Below are positions 1 through 8,555 of a stretch of DNA of 64,000 nt, one piece after another. A program made the position numbers and the translations under genes. This DNA is from Pseudomonas sp. ABC1 (GTDB lineage: Bacteria; Pseudomonadota; Gammaproteobacteria; Pseudomonadales; Pseudomonadaceae). Below the pieces are notes generated by a model. That model was not told the DNA's origin, searched no databases, and worked only from the letters and a program-made list of their open reading frames with translations. The stretch lies in NCBI RefSeq assembly GCF_013395055.1, contig NZ_CP058349.1:2602001-2666000 (forward strand). The letters are read 5' to 3'. The stretch's first letter is position 1, and the number at the start of each line of letters is the position of its first letter.

Positions 1-2
1 GC

Positions 3-308
3 AATCTGGCGCGGCGGCAGTTCTTCGAGCGGGAGCTGCACCACACCCAGGCCGGTACCGGCATGCTGATTTTCGTGTCGGAGGCCGAGCGCTATGTAGA
101 AATCCTGGTCGACCAGGGGATCTCCAGCCGGATCGATGATGCAGCCTGGGCTTCGATCATCGAAGCGTTCACTGCCGAGGTGAAGGCGGGGCGGACACTG
201 GCCGGTTTTCTCGGTTGCATCGAGTCGTGCGGGGAGTTGCTGCGCCGGCATGTGCCGCTGACCGAGCCGCGCAACGAGTTGCCTGATCGGCTGGTGGTGA
301 TCGAGTAG
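3..308 (+). CDS. TPM-domain protein, C-terminal part (truncated by window edge)
   Basis: The reading frame is open from the first bases and ends at a TAG at 306-308, so only about the last 101 residues are visible. The segment GMLIFVSEAERYVEILVDQG resembles the conserved core of TPM domains (the YgcG/DUF477 family), where a hydrophobic strand is followed by an ER-V-I motif. TPM proteins are usually small membrane-associated or secreted proteins of poorly defined role. No catalytic assignment is possible from this fragment. It converges on ridA across a short hairpin. The family call comes from recognising the motif by eye; the start and any membrane segments lie upstream of the window. Confidence 0.6.
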   Translation, partial: NLARRQFFERELHHTQAGTGMLIFVSEAERYVEILVDQGISSRIDDAAWASIIEAFTAEVKAGRTLAGFLGCIESCGELLRRHVPLTEPRNELPDRLVVIE

Positions 309-327
309 GAGCGGCTAGGGCCGCTCC
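308..327. terminator. Hairpin between convergent TPM gene and ridA
   Basis: A perfect 8-bp stem, GGAGCGGC / GCCGCTCC, with a TAGG loop begins on the last base of the upstream stop codon. There is no clear U-tract on either side, so termination is inferred from its position between two convergent genes. Confidence 0.5.
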
Positions 328-339
328 TGCGGTGCCGGG

Positions 340-720
340 TTATTCCAGGACCAGAATCGCGTCCATTTCCACCTGGGCATCCTTGGGCAGCGCGGCGATG
401 CCGATGGCTGCACGGGCCGGGTAGGGCTGCTGGAAGTAGCGCCCCATGACTTCGTTGACGGTGGCGAAGTTGCCCAGGTCGGTGAGGAAGATGTTCAGCT
501 TGACGATGTCCTTTAGCGAGCCGCCTGCTGCCTCGGCCACTGCCTTGAGGTTTTCGAAGACTTGCACGGTCTGGGCTTCGAAGCCTTCCACCAGGGTCAT
601 GCTGGCCGGGTCGAGAGGAATCTGGCCGGACAGGTAGACAGTATTGCCGGCCTTGATCGCCTGGGAGTAGGTGCCGATGGCGGCAGGGGCCTTGTCGGTG
701 TGGATGACGCTCTTGCTCAT
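340..720 (-). CDS. ridA: RidA family enamine/imine deaminase
   Basis: 126 residues, typical of the RidA/YjgF/UK114 family, small trimeric cytosolic proteins. They hydrolyse reactive enamine/imine intermediates such as 2-aminoacrylate made by PLP enzymes. Visible family features are the N-terminal GTYSQAIKAGNTVYLSGQIP block and the C-terminal PYPARAAIGIAALPKDAQVE block, which includes the arginine that binds the substrate carboxylate. The start at 720 is chosen because AAGGAG lies just upstream; a longer in-frame start would overlap the spoT end. It lies 35 nt after spoT on the same strand, a conserved arrangement in pseudomonads, so co-transcription is likely. Confidence 0.93.
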   Translation of the reverse strand: MSKSVIHTDKAPAAIGTYSQAIKAGNTVYLSGQIPLDPASMTLVEGFEAQTVQVFENLKAVAEAAGGSLKDIVKLNIFLTDLGNFATVNEVMGRYFQQPYPARAAIGIAALPKDAQVEMDAILVLE

Positions 721-755
721 GAAATTCTCCTTGGTAAAGGCGGCTTGCGATTGCT

Positions 756-2864
756 TCAAGCTTTGACCCGCGTGATGCGGGTGACGCCCTTGATGGTGCG
801 CAGTTTCTTGATGACGTTGGCCAGGTGTACGCGGTCATGCACGCTGACCACCAGTTGCACGACGCTGATGCGGCCATCGCGTTCGTCCATGCCGATCTTC
901 TCGATATTGCCGTCGGCGGCATTGACGCTGCCGGCCAGCAGGGCGATCAGGCCGCGCTGGTGTTCCAGCTCGATGCGCAGCTCGACATTGAACTCGCCGG
1001 CGACGTCCTTCGACCAGGACAGCTGGATGCATTTGTCCGGGTTGTTGCGGACTTCGCTGATGTTCCGGCAACTCTCCAGGTGAACCACCATGCCTTTGCC
1101 CGCCGACAAGTAGCCGACGATGGGGTCGCCAGGAATCGGCGTGCAGCACTTGGCGTAATTGAGTACCAGGCCTTCGGTGCCGCGAATCGCCAGTGGGCCT
1201 TCGGCGGACGGGCTCTCTTCTTCCTCGCTGGCGATCAGGCGCCGGGCGATCACGTAGGCCATGCGGTTGCCGAGGCCGATGTCCTCCAGCAGGTCTTCGA
1301 AGACCTCCATGTGGTATTCGTCCAGCACCTGCCGGATGCGTTCGTCGGGAATGTTTTCCAGCGGCGTTTCGAAACCGGCGAGCACTTTGTGCAGCAGGCG
1401 TTCGCCAAGGTTGATCGACTCCGAGCGGCGTTGCTGCTTGAGCGCATGGCGGATGTGTGTGCGTGCCTTGCCACTGACCACGAAGTTGAGCCAGGCCGGG
1501 TTGGGGCGTGCGCCGGGTGCGGTGACGATCTCCACTGTGGAGCCGCTTTCCAGGGGCTGCGAGAGCGGCGCCAGGCGACGGTTGACCCGGCAGGCGATGC
1601 AGGTGTTGCCGACATCGGTGTGCACCGCGTAGGCGAAGTCGACGGCGGTGGAGCCTTTCGGCAGCTCCATGATGCCGCCCTTGGGCGTGAAGACGTAGAC
1701 CTCGTCGGGGAAGAGGTCGATCTTCACGCTCTCGATGAATTCCAGTGAGTTGCCGGCGCGTTGCTGCATTTCCAGCACGCCCTTGACCCATTGCCGTGCA
1801 CGCGCATGGCTGTTCTGTACCGGCTCGCCCTCGTTGGACTTGTACAGCCAGTGGGCGGCGATGCCGTTGTTGGCCATCTCTTCCATTTCGCGGGTGCGGA
1901 TCTGGATCTCGATGGGCACGCCGTGCATGCCGAACAGCGTGGTGTGCAGCGACTGGTAGCCGTTGGCCTTGGGAATCGCGATGTAGTCCTTGAAACGACC
2001 GGGCAGCGGCTTGTAGAGGCTGTGCACGACGCCGAGCACGCGGTAGCAGGTATCTACCTTGTCGACCACGATGCGGAAGGCGTAGACATCCATGATCTCG
2101 TTGAAGGCTTTGCGCTTGCCGCGCATCTTCTTGTAGATGCTGTAGAGGTGCTTTTCCCGGCCTTTTACGTCGCCTTCCATGCCTTCGTTGTGCAGGCAGT
2201 TGATCAGCGACTGCTCGATCTTCTCGACGATCTCGTTGCGGTTGCCGCGGGCGCGACGCACGGCGGCGCGGATGCGTTCGGAGCGCATCGGGTGCATGGC
2301 CTTGAAGCCCAGGTCCTCGAACTCCACGCGCATGTTGTGCATGCCCAGCCGGTTGGCGATGGGGGCGTAGATTTCCAGGGTTTCCTTGGCGATGCGCCGG
2401 CTCTTCTCGTGCGGCATGGCATCGAGGGTGCGCATGTTGTGCAGGCGGTCGGCCAGCTTGACCAGGATCACGCGGATGTCGCGGGCCATGGCCATGGCCA
2501 TCTTCTGGAAGTTCTCGGCCTGGGCCTCGGCCTTGGTCTCGAACTTCATCTGGGTCAGCTTGCTGACGCCATCGACCAGTTCGGCGACGGTCTCGCCGAA
2601 CTGGTTGGCCAGCGCGTCCTTGGGAATGCCGGTGTCCTCGATGACGTCATGCAGCATGGCGGCCATCAGGCTCTGATGGTCCATGTGCATGTCGGCAAGG
2701 ATGTTGGCTACCGCGAGGGGGTGTGTAACGTAGGCTTCGCCGCTGCGTCGACGCTGGCCGTCATGGGCCTGCTCGGCATAGAAGTAGGCGCGGCGGATCT
2801 GGTTGACCTGTTCGGTGGCCAGGTAGCTCGACAGGCGTTCGGCAAGTACGTCTATGGCGGGCAA
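756..2864 (-). CDS. spoT: Bifunctional (p)ppGpp synthetase/hydrolase SpoT
   Basis: 702 residues, the normal size for SpoT. Domains in order: an N-terminal HD hydrolase domain with the intact LHDVIEDT motif near residue 71, so ppGpp hydrolysis should be active; the RelA/SpoT synthetase domain (IMDVYAFRIVV, then IPKANGYQSLHTT); a TGS domain (AVDFAYAVHTDVGNTC); a helical/zinc-finger region (LVLNYAKCCTPIPGD); and a C-terminal ACT domain. It sets (p)ppGpp levels during carbon, iron and fatty-acid stress. It lies 55 nt after rpoZ and 35 nt before ridA. The gmk-rpoZ-spoT order is conserved in gammaproteobacteria. Confidence 0.97.
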   Translation of the reverse strand: MPAIDVLAERLSSYLATEQVNQIRRAYFYAEQAHDGQRRRSGEAYVTHPLAVANILADMHMDHQSLMAAMLHDVIEDTGIPKDALANQFGETVAELVDGVSKLTQMKFETKAEAQAENFQKMAMAMARDIRVILVKLADRLHNMRTLDAMPHEKSRRIAKETLEIYAPIANRLGMHNMRVEFEDLGFKAMHPMRSERIRAAVRRARGNRNEIVEKIEQSLINCLHNEGMEGDVKGREKHLYSIYKKMRGKRKAFNEIMDVYAFRIVVDKVDTCYRVLGVVHSLYKPLPGRFKDYIAIPKANGYQSLHTTLFGMHGVPIEIQIRTREMEEMANNGIAAHWLYKSNEGEPVQNSHARARQWVKGVLEMQQRAGNSLEFIESVKIDLFPDEVYVFTPKGGIMELPKGSTAVDFAYAVHTDVGNTCIACRVNRRLAPLSQPLESGSTVEIVTAPGARPNPAWLNFVVSGKARTHIRHALKQQRRSESINLGERLLHKVLAGFETPLENIPDERIRQVLDEYHMEVFEDLLEDIGLGNRMAYVIARRLIASEEEESPSAEGPLAIRGTEGLVLNYAKCCTPIPGDPIVGYLSAGKGMVVHLESCRNISEVRNNPDKCIQLSWSKDVAGEFNVELRIELEHQRGLIALLAGSVNAADGNIEKIGMDERDGRISVVQLVVSVHDRVHLANVIKKLRTIKGVTRITRVKA

Positions 2865-2919
2865 TGCAGAACTCCTTGCCGCAACGGCGCTGCATCAGCG
2901 CCTCGGCCGGTCAGATGGA

Positions 2920-3183
2920 TCAGATCGCCTCGTTGGACTCGTCCTCGTACTGGATGAACAGCGGTTCATCGTCGACGATGTCGTCCTGAGCGATTACGTC
3001 GTAGTCGACCAGCCCGGAAGCGATCTCGCGCAGGGCGACAACGGTGGGCTTGTCGTTTTCCCAGGCTACCTTGGGCTCTTTGCCGCCGGTGGCCAGTTGA
3101 CGGGCACGCTTGGTGGCCAGCATCACCAGCTCGAAGCGGTTGTCGACATTGTCCAGGCAATCTTCAACGGTAACGCGGGCCAT
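2920..3183 (-). CDS. rpoZ: RNA polymerase omega subunit
   Basis: 87 residues beginning MARVTVEDCLDNVDNRFELV, the invariant N-terminal signature of bacterial omega. The segment MLATKRARQLATGG and the VALREIASGLV helix, which contacts the beta-prime subunit, are also present. The acidic tail is usual. Omega helps assemble beta-prime into the polymerase and forms part of a ppGpp-binding site in proteobacteria, which fits its place directly upstream of spoT. It lies between gmk and spoT, all transcribed leftward. Confidence 0.96.
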   Translation of the reverse strand: MARVTVEDCLDNVDNRFELVMLATKRARQLATGGKEPKVAWENDKPTVVALREIASGLVDYDVIAQDDIVDDEPLFIQYEDESNEAI

Positions 3184-3350
3184 GGTGTTCCTCGTGGTTC
3201 AGTAGCAATGGCATGCCCGGATGGGCGAGCAGACTGGGTAGTCTAGAAAAACGCCAGCCTTATTGAAAGAAAAAGTCGCTGGAAGCGTCAGGCGGCAGGC
3301 TGCGAAACGCACGCTCGACGGGCTTTCGGCACCGTCCAGCGCGCTTCGGC

Positions 3351-3971
3351 CTAGGCCAACAACTCGCTCAGCAGCTGAGTGTGGCGCTTCTGCTGCGGGC
3401 CCTGGCGTAGCTGGCTGGCGCGAAAGATCGCCTGCAGGTCGCCCAGCGCGTGGGCGAAGTCGTCGTTGATCACCAGGTAGTCGTACTCGACGTAGTGGCT
3501 CATTTCGCTGACGGCTTCGCGCATGCGGCCATCGATGACGTCGTCGCTGTCCTGGCCACGGTTGGTCAGGCGCTGGCGCAGGGCCTCCTGGGTGGGGGGC
3601 AGGATGAAGATCGAGCGGGCGAGGGGCATTTGTTTGCGTACCTGCTGGGCGCCCTGCCAGTCGATTTCCAGGATCAGGTCGTAGCCTTCCTTCAGGGTTT
3701 CCTCCAGCCAGCGCTGGGAGGTGCCGTAGAGGTTGCCGAAGACTTCCGCATGTTCGAGGAATTCGTCGCGGCCCAGACGCTCGATGAAGTCCTCGCGGCT
3801 GACGAAGTGATAGTTGACGCCATCCACCTCGCCGGGCCGGGCCGGGCGCGTGGTATGGGACACCGAAACGCGAACCTGGGGCTGTGCGTCGAGCAGGGCC
3901 TTGACCAGGCTGGTCTTGCCGGCCCCGGACGGGGCGGAAATGATGTAGAGGGTGCCGGTTGTCACGGTCAT
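3351..3971 (-). CDS. gmk: Guanylate kinase
   Basis: 206 residues. It phosphorylates GMP to GDP with ATP. The P-loop SAPSGAGKTS lies near the N-terminus, followed by VSVSHTTRPARPGEVDG and the GMP-binding block EHAEVFGNLYGTS, all typical of the family. I chose the ATG at 3971, giving MTVTTGTLYIISAPSG, which matches family lengths. An upstream in-frame ATG at 4007 would add 12 residues and overlap the yicC stop by four bases (ATGA), so coupled translation from there is possible. It is the second gene of the yicC-gmk pair; rpoZ follows after about 170 nt with no gene between. Confidence 0.95.
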   Translation of the reverse strand: MTVTTGTLYIISAPSGAGKTSLVKALLDAQPQVRVSVSHTTRPARPGEVDGVNYHFVSREDFIERLGRDEFLEHAEVFGNLYGTSQRWLEETLKEGYDLILEIDWQGAQQVRKQMPLARSIFILPPTQEALRQRLTNRGQDSDDVIDGRMREAVSEMSHYVEYDYLVINDDFAHALGDLQAIFRASQLRQGPQQKRHTQLLSELLA

Positions 3972-4003
3972 GGAGGCTTTCCGGTAGGGGCCGCGGGGGC
4001 CGG

Positions 4004-4867
4004 TCATTCGATGTTCTGGACTTGCTCGCGCATCTGTTCGATCAACACCTTGAGGTTGACCGCCGCCTGGGTGCTGCGTGGGTCGAAGGCCTTGGAGCCC
4101 AGGGTGTTGGCTTCGCGGTTGAGTTCCTGCATCAGGAAGTCGAGGCGCCGGCCGGAGGCTTCCGTGCTTTTCAGGACACGGCGGACTTCCCGGACATGGG
4201 TGTTCAGGCGATCCAGCTCTTCAGCGACGTCACTTTTCTGTGCCAGCAGGACCAGTTCCTGCTCCAGCCGCTGCGGGTCGACTTCGGCCTGCATCTCGGC
4301 GCAACGGTCGAGGATCTTCTGGCGCTGGACCGTGAGCATCTGCGGAATCAGCTCGCGCAATGTGGCGACTTCATCGTCGATGCTGTCCAGGCGCTCGTTG
4401 AGTAGCTGGGAGAGCGCCTCGCCTTCACGGCTGCGGCCTTCGCGCAGTTGCGCAAGCGCTTCGTGGAACAGTTGCAGGGCCTGCTGGTTCAACGCTTGCG
4501 GGTCGGCGGCATCCGCCACCAGCACGCCCGGCCAGGCCAGCACTTCCAGCGGATTGAGTGGCGCCGGGTTCTGCATCAGGGCCGAGACCTCTTGGGCCGC
4601 TTCGACCAGTTGCCGGGCGCGATCGCTGTCGATCTGCAGGCGCTTGCCGTTGTCGGCATCGCTGAAGCGCAGGGTGCATTCCACCTTGCCGCGAGACAGG
4701 CCTTTGCGCAGGGCATCGCGCACCGCGTTCTCGAGGTCGCGGAAGGCCTCCGGCAGGCGCAAGTGTGGTTCCAGGTAGCGATGGTTGACCGAACGGATCT
4801 CCCAGCCGAGGGTGCCATGCGGGCTGGCCAGTTCGGCGCGGGCGAAGGCGGTCATGCTGTGAGCCAT
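4004..4867 (-). CDS. yicC: YicC family endoribonuclease
   Basis: 287 residues, full length for the YicC/YloC family. The N-terminus MAHSMTAFARAELAS and the block WEIRSVNHRYLEPHLRLPE are family signatures, and the C-terminal part holds the conserved FLMQELNREANTLGSKA segment. Recent work describes YicC proteins as endoribonucleases, with E. coli YicC acting on small RNAs; older annotations say stress-induced protein. It overlaps the possible long gmk start and diverges from thiI across a 190-bp gap. Confidence 0.93.
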   Translation of the reverse strand: MAHSMTAFARAELASPHGTLGWEIRSVNHRYLEPHLRLPEAFRDLENAVRDALRKGLSRGKVECTLRFSDADNGKRLQIDSDRARQLVEAAQEVSALMQNPAPLNPLEVLAWPGVLVADAADPQALNQQALQLFHEALAQLREGRSREGEALSQLLNERLDSIDDEVATLRELIPQMLTVQRQKILDRCAEMQAEVDPQRLEQELVLLAQKSDVAEELDRLNTHVREVRRVLKSTEASGRRLDFLMQELNREANTLGSKAFDPRSTQAAVNLKVLIEQMREQVQNIE

Positions 4868-4985
4868 TGGGCTACCTCTTTGGATCGTGGCGAAAAACGA
4901 GGGATTGTAATGTAAAAAACGTGGCTTGGCCTCGGCATGGCGCCGCAGTCTGTCGTCGGCCAGATGCGTGGGTGTGCGAAAAAAC

Positions 4986-5015
4986 GATCAAGGCTTGATC
5001 AGTTTCCGCTATACT
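4986..5015 (+). promoter_or_regulatory. Candidate thiI promoter with small palindrome
   Basis: TATACT at 5010-5015 is a good -10 hexamer, 43 bases before the thiI ATG. No strong -35 hexamer sits 17 bp upstream. Instead the dyad GATCAA-GGC-TTGATC occupies 4986-5000, overlapping the expected -35 area, and could be an operator. The yicC promoter should lie in the same gap on the other strand. Confidence 0.35.
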
Positions 5016-5057
5016 CCGCGCCCCTCTTTTCGCCCCCTGGCACCCACGCTGCAATCC

Positions 5058-6548
5058 ATGAAGCTGATCGTCAAGGTTTTCCCGGAAATCACCATCAAGA
5101 GCACGCCGGTGCGCAAGGCGTTCATTCGTCAGTTGACGAAGAACATCCGTGCCGTATTGCGTGACCTCGATCCCGACGTGCGCCTGCAAGGCGTCTGGGA
5201 CAATATCGAACTGGAAACCACGGTGCAGGACCCTGCGCTGCTCGATCAGATTCGCCAGCGCCTGAGTTGCACGCCAGGTATCACGCATTTCCTCGAGGTG
5301 CATGAATATCCCCTCGGGGATCTCGACGACATCGTCGAGAAGTGCGCCGCACACTACGCCGACCTGCTGCCGGGCAAGGTCTTTGCCGTGCGTTGCAAGC
5401 GTATCGGCAAGAAGCACCCGTTCAGCTCGATGGACGTCGAGCGGCATGTCGGCAGCCGCCTGCGGGCGCAATGCGCCGCCGCCGGCATCGAGCTGAAGCG
5501 GCCGCAAGTCGAAGTGCGCATGGAAATCCGCGACCAGCGCCTGTTTGTCATACACAGCCAGCACGATGGCCTGGGCGGTTATCCGCTGGGAGCGCTGGAG
5601 CAGTCGCTGGTGCTGATGTCCGGTGGTTTCGATTCGACGGTGGCCGCCTACCAGATGATGCGCCGTGGGTTGATGACCCACTTCTGCTTCTTCAATCTCG
5701 GGGGCCGTGCCCATGAACTGGGCGTGATGGAAGTCGCTCACTACCTGTGGAAGAAGTACGGCAGCTCGCACCGTGTGCTGTTCATCAGCGTGCCCTTCGA
5801 AGAAGTGCTCGGCGAGATTCTGCAGAAGGTCGACAACAGCCAGATGGGCGTGGTGCTCAAGCGCATGATGCTGCGCGCCGCCGCCCGGGTCGCACAGCGC
5901 CTGAGCATCGACGCGCTGGTGACTGGCGAGGCCTTGTCGCAGGTTTCCAGCCAGACCCTGACCAACCTCTCGGTAATCGACTCGGCCACCGACATGCTGG
6001 TGATGCGCCCGCTGATCGCCAGCCACAAGCAGGACATCATCGATACCGCCCATGAAATCGGTACGGCCGAGTTCGCCAAGAACATGCCGGAGTATTGCGG
6101 TGTGATCTCGGTCAACCCGACTACCAAGGCGCGCGGTTATCGCATCGAGAAAGAAGAAGCGCGCTTCGACATGGATATTCTGGAGCGCGCGCTGGAAAAT
6201 GCGCGGCGCATTTCCATCGACCATGTGATTGATGAGCTGAGCCGGGATGTCCAGGTCGAGGAAGTCGGCGAAGTACTGGCCGGACAGGTGGTGGTCGATA
6301 TCCGCCACCCCGATCAGAGCGAGGACGAACCGCTGCTGATCGAGGGCATCGAAGTCCGTACGCTACCCTTCTATGCCGTGAACAACCGTTTCAAGGAACT
6401 GGACGAAAACCGCCAGTACCTTCTGTATTGCGACAAAGGTGTCATGAGTCGCCTGCATGCCCATCATCTGCTGTGCGAGGGGCATACCAACGTGCGGGTC
6501 TACAGACCTGCGAGTCGGACGCTGGAAGCCGGAAGCGGGAAGCCATGA
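5058..6548 (+). CDS. thiI: tRNA 4-thiouridine synthase / thiamine thiazole sulfur carrier ThiI
   Basis: 496 residues. ThiI adenylates tRNA U8 and, through a persulfide, makes 4-thiouridine; it also supplies sulfur for the thiamine thiazole. Order: a ferredoxin-like/THUMP N-terminal region, the PP-loop SGGFDST near residue 188, and a C-terminal rhodanese domain with the catalytic cysteine in YCDKG at about residue 458. The start at 5058 (MKLIVKVFPEITIKS) matches the family; the upstream open frame is not conserved-looking. The last dozen residues (after NVRVYRP) run into a GC-rich inverted repeat and look like a non-native extension. typA follows in the same direction. Confidence 0.95.
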   Translation: MKLIVKVFPEITIKSTPVRKAFIRQLTKNIRAVLRDLDPDVRLQGVWDNIELETTVQDPALLDQIRQRLSCTPGITHFLEVHEYPLGDLDDIVEKCAAHYADLLPGKVFAVRCKRIGKKHPFSSMDVERHVGSRLRAQCAAAGIELKRPQVEVRMEIRDQRLFVIHSQHDGLGGYPLGALEQSLVLMSGGFDSTVAAYQMMRRGLMTHFCFFNLGGRAHELGVMEVAHYLWKKYGSSHRVLFISVPFEEVLGEILQKVDNSQMGVVLKRMMLRAAARVAQRLSIDALVTGEALSQVSSQTLTNLSVIDSATDMLVMRPLIASHKQDIIDTAHEIGTAEFAKNMPEYCGVISVNPTTKARGYRIEKEEARFDMDILERALENARRISIDHVIDELSRDVQVEEVGEVLAGQVVVDIRHPDQSEDEPLLIEGIEVRTLPFYAVNNRFKELDENRQYLLYCDKGVMSRLHAHHLLCEGHTNVRVYRPASRTLEAGSGKP

Positions 6549-6640
6549 GCAACCGTCCCAGCAACAGCATCGTCATTCGTCGACGGCATCCTCCCGACTG
6601 TTCCGTTTGTTTCTGATTTCCAGCTTTCAGCTTCCCGCTT
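6521..6640. repeat. Inverted repeat across the thiI 3' end
   Basis: AAGCGGGAAGC at 6533-6543, inside the last thiI codons, pairs perfectly with GCTTCCCGCTT at 6630-6640. Both arms are flanked by related GCTGGAA / TTTCCAGC sequence (6521-6527, 6618-6625). The pattern resembles a small dispersed repeat that lengthened the thiI frame; it may also act as a weak terminator before typA. Confidence 0.5.
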
Positions 6641-6660
6641 TTACCTAGGATTCCTCAATC

Positions 6661-8481
6661 GTGATCGAAAATCTCCGTAACATCGCCATCATCGCCCACG
6701 TCGACCATGGCAAGACCACCCTCGTCGATGCCCTGCTGCGTCAGTCCGGCACCCTGGAACGTAACGAGCTCAACGACGAGCGCGTGATGGACAGCAACGA
6801 CCAGGAAAAAGAGCGCGGCATCACCATTCTGGCCAAGAACACCGCCATCAAATGGAACGACTACCGCATCAACATCGTCGACACCCCCGGCCACGCCGAC
6901 TTCGGTGGTGAAGTCGAGCGCGTCATGTCGATGGTCGACTCCGTACTGCTGGTAGTCGATGCCCAGGACGGTCCGATGCCGCAAACCCGCTTCGTGACCA
7001 AGAAGGCCTTCGAAGCCGGCCTGCGTCCGATCGTCGTGATCAACAAGATCGACCGTCCGGGCGCGCGTCCTGACTGGGTCATGGACCAGATCTTCGACCT
7101 GTTCGACAACCTCGGCGCCACCGACGAGCAACTCGACTTCCAGGTCGTCTACGCCAGCGCCCTGAACGGCATCGCCGGCCTCGACCACACGGATATGGCC
7201 GAAGACCTGACTCCGCTGTACCAGGCCATCGTCGACCACGTACCGGCGCCGACCGTCGACCTCGACGGCCCGTTCCAGATGCAGATCTCCGCCCTGGACT
7301 ACAACAGCTTCCTCGGCATTATCGGTGTTGGCCGTATCGCCCGTGGCAAGGTCAAGCCGAACACGCCGGTCGTCGCCATCGACGTCGACGGCAAGAAACG
7401 TAACGGCCGTATCCTCAAGCTGATGGGCCACCACGGCCTGCACCGCGTGGACGTCGAAGAAGCCACCGCCGGCGACATCGTCTGCGTCAGCGGCATGGAC
7501 CAGCTGTTCATCTCCGACACCCTGTGCGACATCAACAACGTCGAAGCGATGAAGCCGCTGACCGTCGACGAGCCGACCGTTTCCATGACCTTCCAGGTCA
7601 ACGACTCGCCGTTCTGCGGCAAGGAAGGCAAGTTCGTCACCAGCCGCAACATCAAGGAGCGCCTGGACAAGGAGCTGCTGTACAACGTTGCCCTGCGTGT
7701 CGAAGAAGGCGACAGCGCCGACAAGTTCAAGGTCTCCGGCCGTGGCGAACTGCACCTGTCGGTACTGATCGAAACCATGCGCCGCGAAGGCTTCGAAATG
7801 GGCGTCGGCCGTCCGGAAGTGATCATTCGTGAAGTCGACGGCGTGAAGCAGGAGCCGTTCGAGAACGTCACCATCGACATCCCCGAGGAGTCCCAGGGCA
7901 AGGTCATGGAAGAGATCGGCCTGCGCAAGGGCGACCTGACCAACATGTCGCCGGACGGCAAGGGCCGTGTGCGCCTGGAGTACAACATCCCGGCGCGTGG
8001 CCTGATCGGCTTCCGTAACCAGTTCCTGACCCTGACCAACGGCGCGGGCATCCTGACCTCGATCTTCGACCGTTACGACACCGTCAAGCCGGGTGCCATG
8101 TCCGGCCGTCAGAACGGCGTACTGGTGTCGATCGATACCGGCAAGGCGCTGACCTACTCCCTGGAGACCCTGCAGGCGCGCGGCAAGCTGTTCGTCGAGC
8201 ACGGCCAGGAAATCTACAACGGTCAGATCGTCGGCCTGAACAGCCGCGACAACGACCTGGGCGTCAACCCCACCAAAGGCAAGAAGCTCGACAACATGCG
8301 CGCTTCGGGCAAGGACGAAACCATCGCCCTGGTGCCGCCGGTTCGTTTCACACTGGAACAGGCCCTGGAGTTCATCCAGGACGACGAACTGTGCGAAGTG
8401 ACGCCGAAGTCGATCCGTCTGCGCAAGAAGATCCTCGACGAAGGCGAGCGCACCCGCGCTGCCAAGAAAGCCAAGGTCTGA
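6661..8481 (+). CDS. typA: Translational GTPase TypA/BipA
   Basis: 606 residues, the usual length. GTP-binding motifs are AHVDHGKTTL (G1), RGITI (G2), DTPGHADFGG (G3) and NKIDRPGARP (G4). Elongation-factor domains II, III and V and the TypA-specific C-terminal domain follow. BipA binds the 70S ribosome and assists 50S assembly and stress responses, mainly at low temperature. The start is GTG at 6661, giving MIENLRNIAII, with TAGGA just upstream. It is followed by a strong terminator, so it ends its own transcription unit. Confidence 0.97.
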   Translation: MIENLRNIAIIAHVDHGKTTLVDALLRQSGTLERNELNDERVMDSNDQEKERGITILAKNTAIKWNDYRINIVDTPGHADFGGEVERVMSMVDSVLLVVDAQDGPMPQTRFVTKKAFEAGLRPIVVINKIDRPGARPDWVMDQIFDLFDNLGATDEQLDFQVVYASALNGIAGLDHTDMAEDLTPLYQAIVDHVPAPTVDLDGPFQMQISALDYNSFLGIIGVGRIARGKVKPNTPVVAIDVDGKKRNGRILKLMGHHGLHRVDVEEATAGDIVCVSGMDQLFISDTLCDINNVEAMKPLTVDEPTVSMTFQVNDSPFCGKEGKFVTSRNIKERLDKELLYNVALRVEEGDSADKFKVSGRGELHLSVLIETMRREGFEMGVGRPEVIIREVDGVKQEPFENVTIDIPEESQGKVMEEIGLRKGDLTNMSPDGKGRVRLEYNIPARGLIGFRNQFLTLTNGAGILTSIFDRYDTVKPGAMSGRQNGVLVSIDTGKALTYSLETLQARGKLFVEHGQEIYNGQIVGLNSRDNDLGVNPTKGKKLDNMRASGKDETIALVPPVRFTLEQALEFIQDDELCEVTPKSIRLRKKILDEGERTRAAKKAKV

Positions 8482-8496
8482 TTCGCCGTTGCAGAC

Positions 8497-8523
8497 AAAA
8501 GGCGCCCTCCGGGGCGCCTTTTT
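8497..8523 (+). terminator. Rho-independent terminator of typA
   Basis: Perfect 10-bp stem, AAAAGGCGCC / GGCGCCTTTT, loop CTCCGG, running into a T-tract. It lies 15 bases after the typA stop codon. Confidence 0.88.
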
Positions 8524-8555
8524 CATTGATAGAGATTCGAGACAGAGAACCTTTC

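Noticed and set aside
4872..6308. Minus-strand open frame opposite thiI
   Set aside because: Composition is that of an antisense shadow; thiI is a clear gene.
6655..8526. Minus-strand open frame opposite typA
   Set aside because: Val/Asp/Leu/His-rich shadow of a highly conserved gene; no family resemblance.
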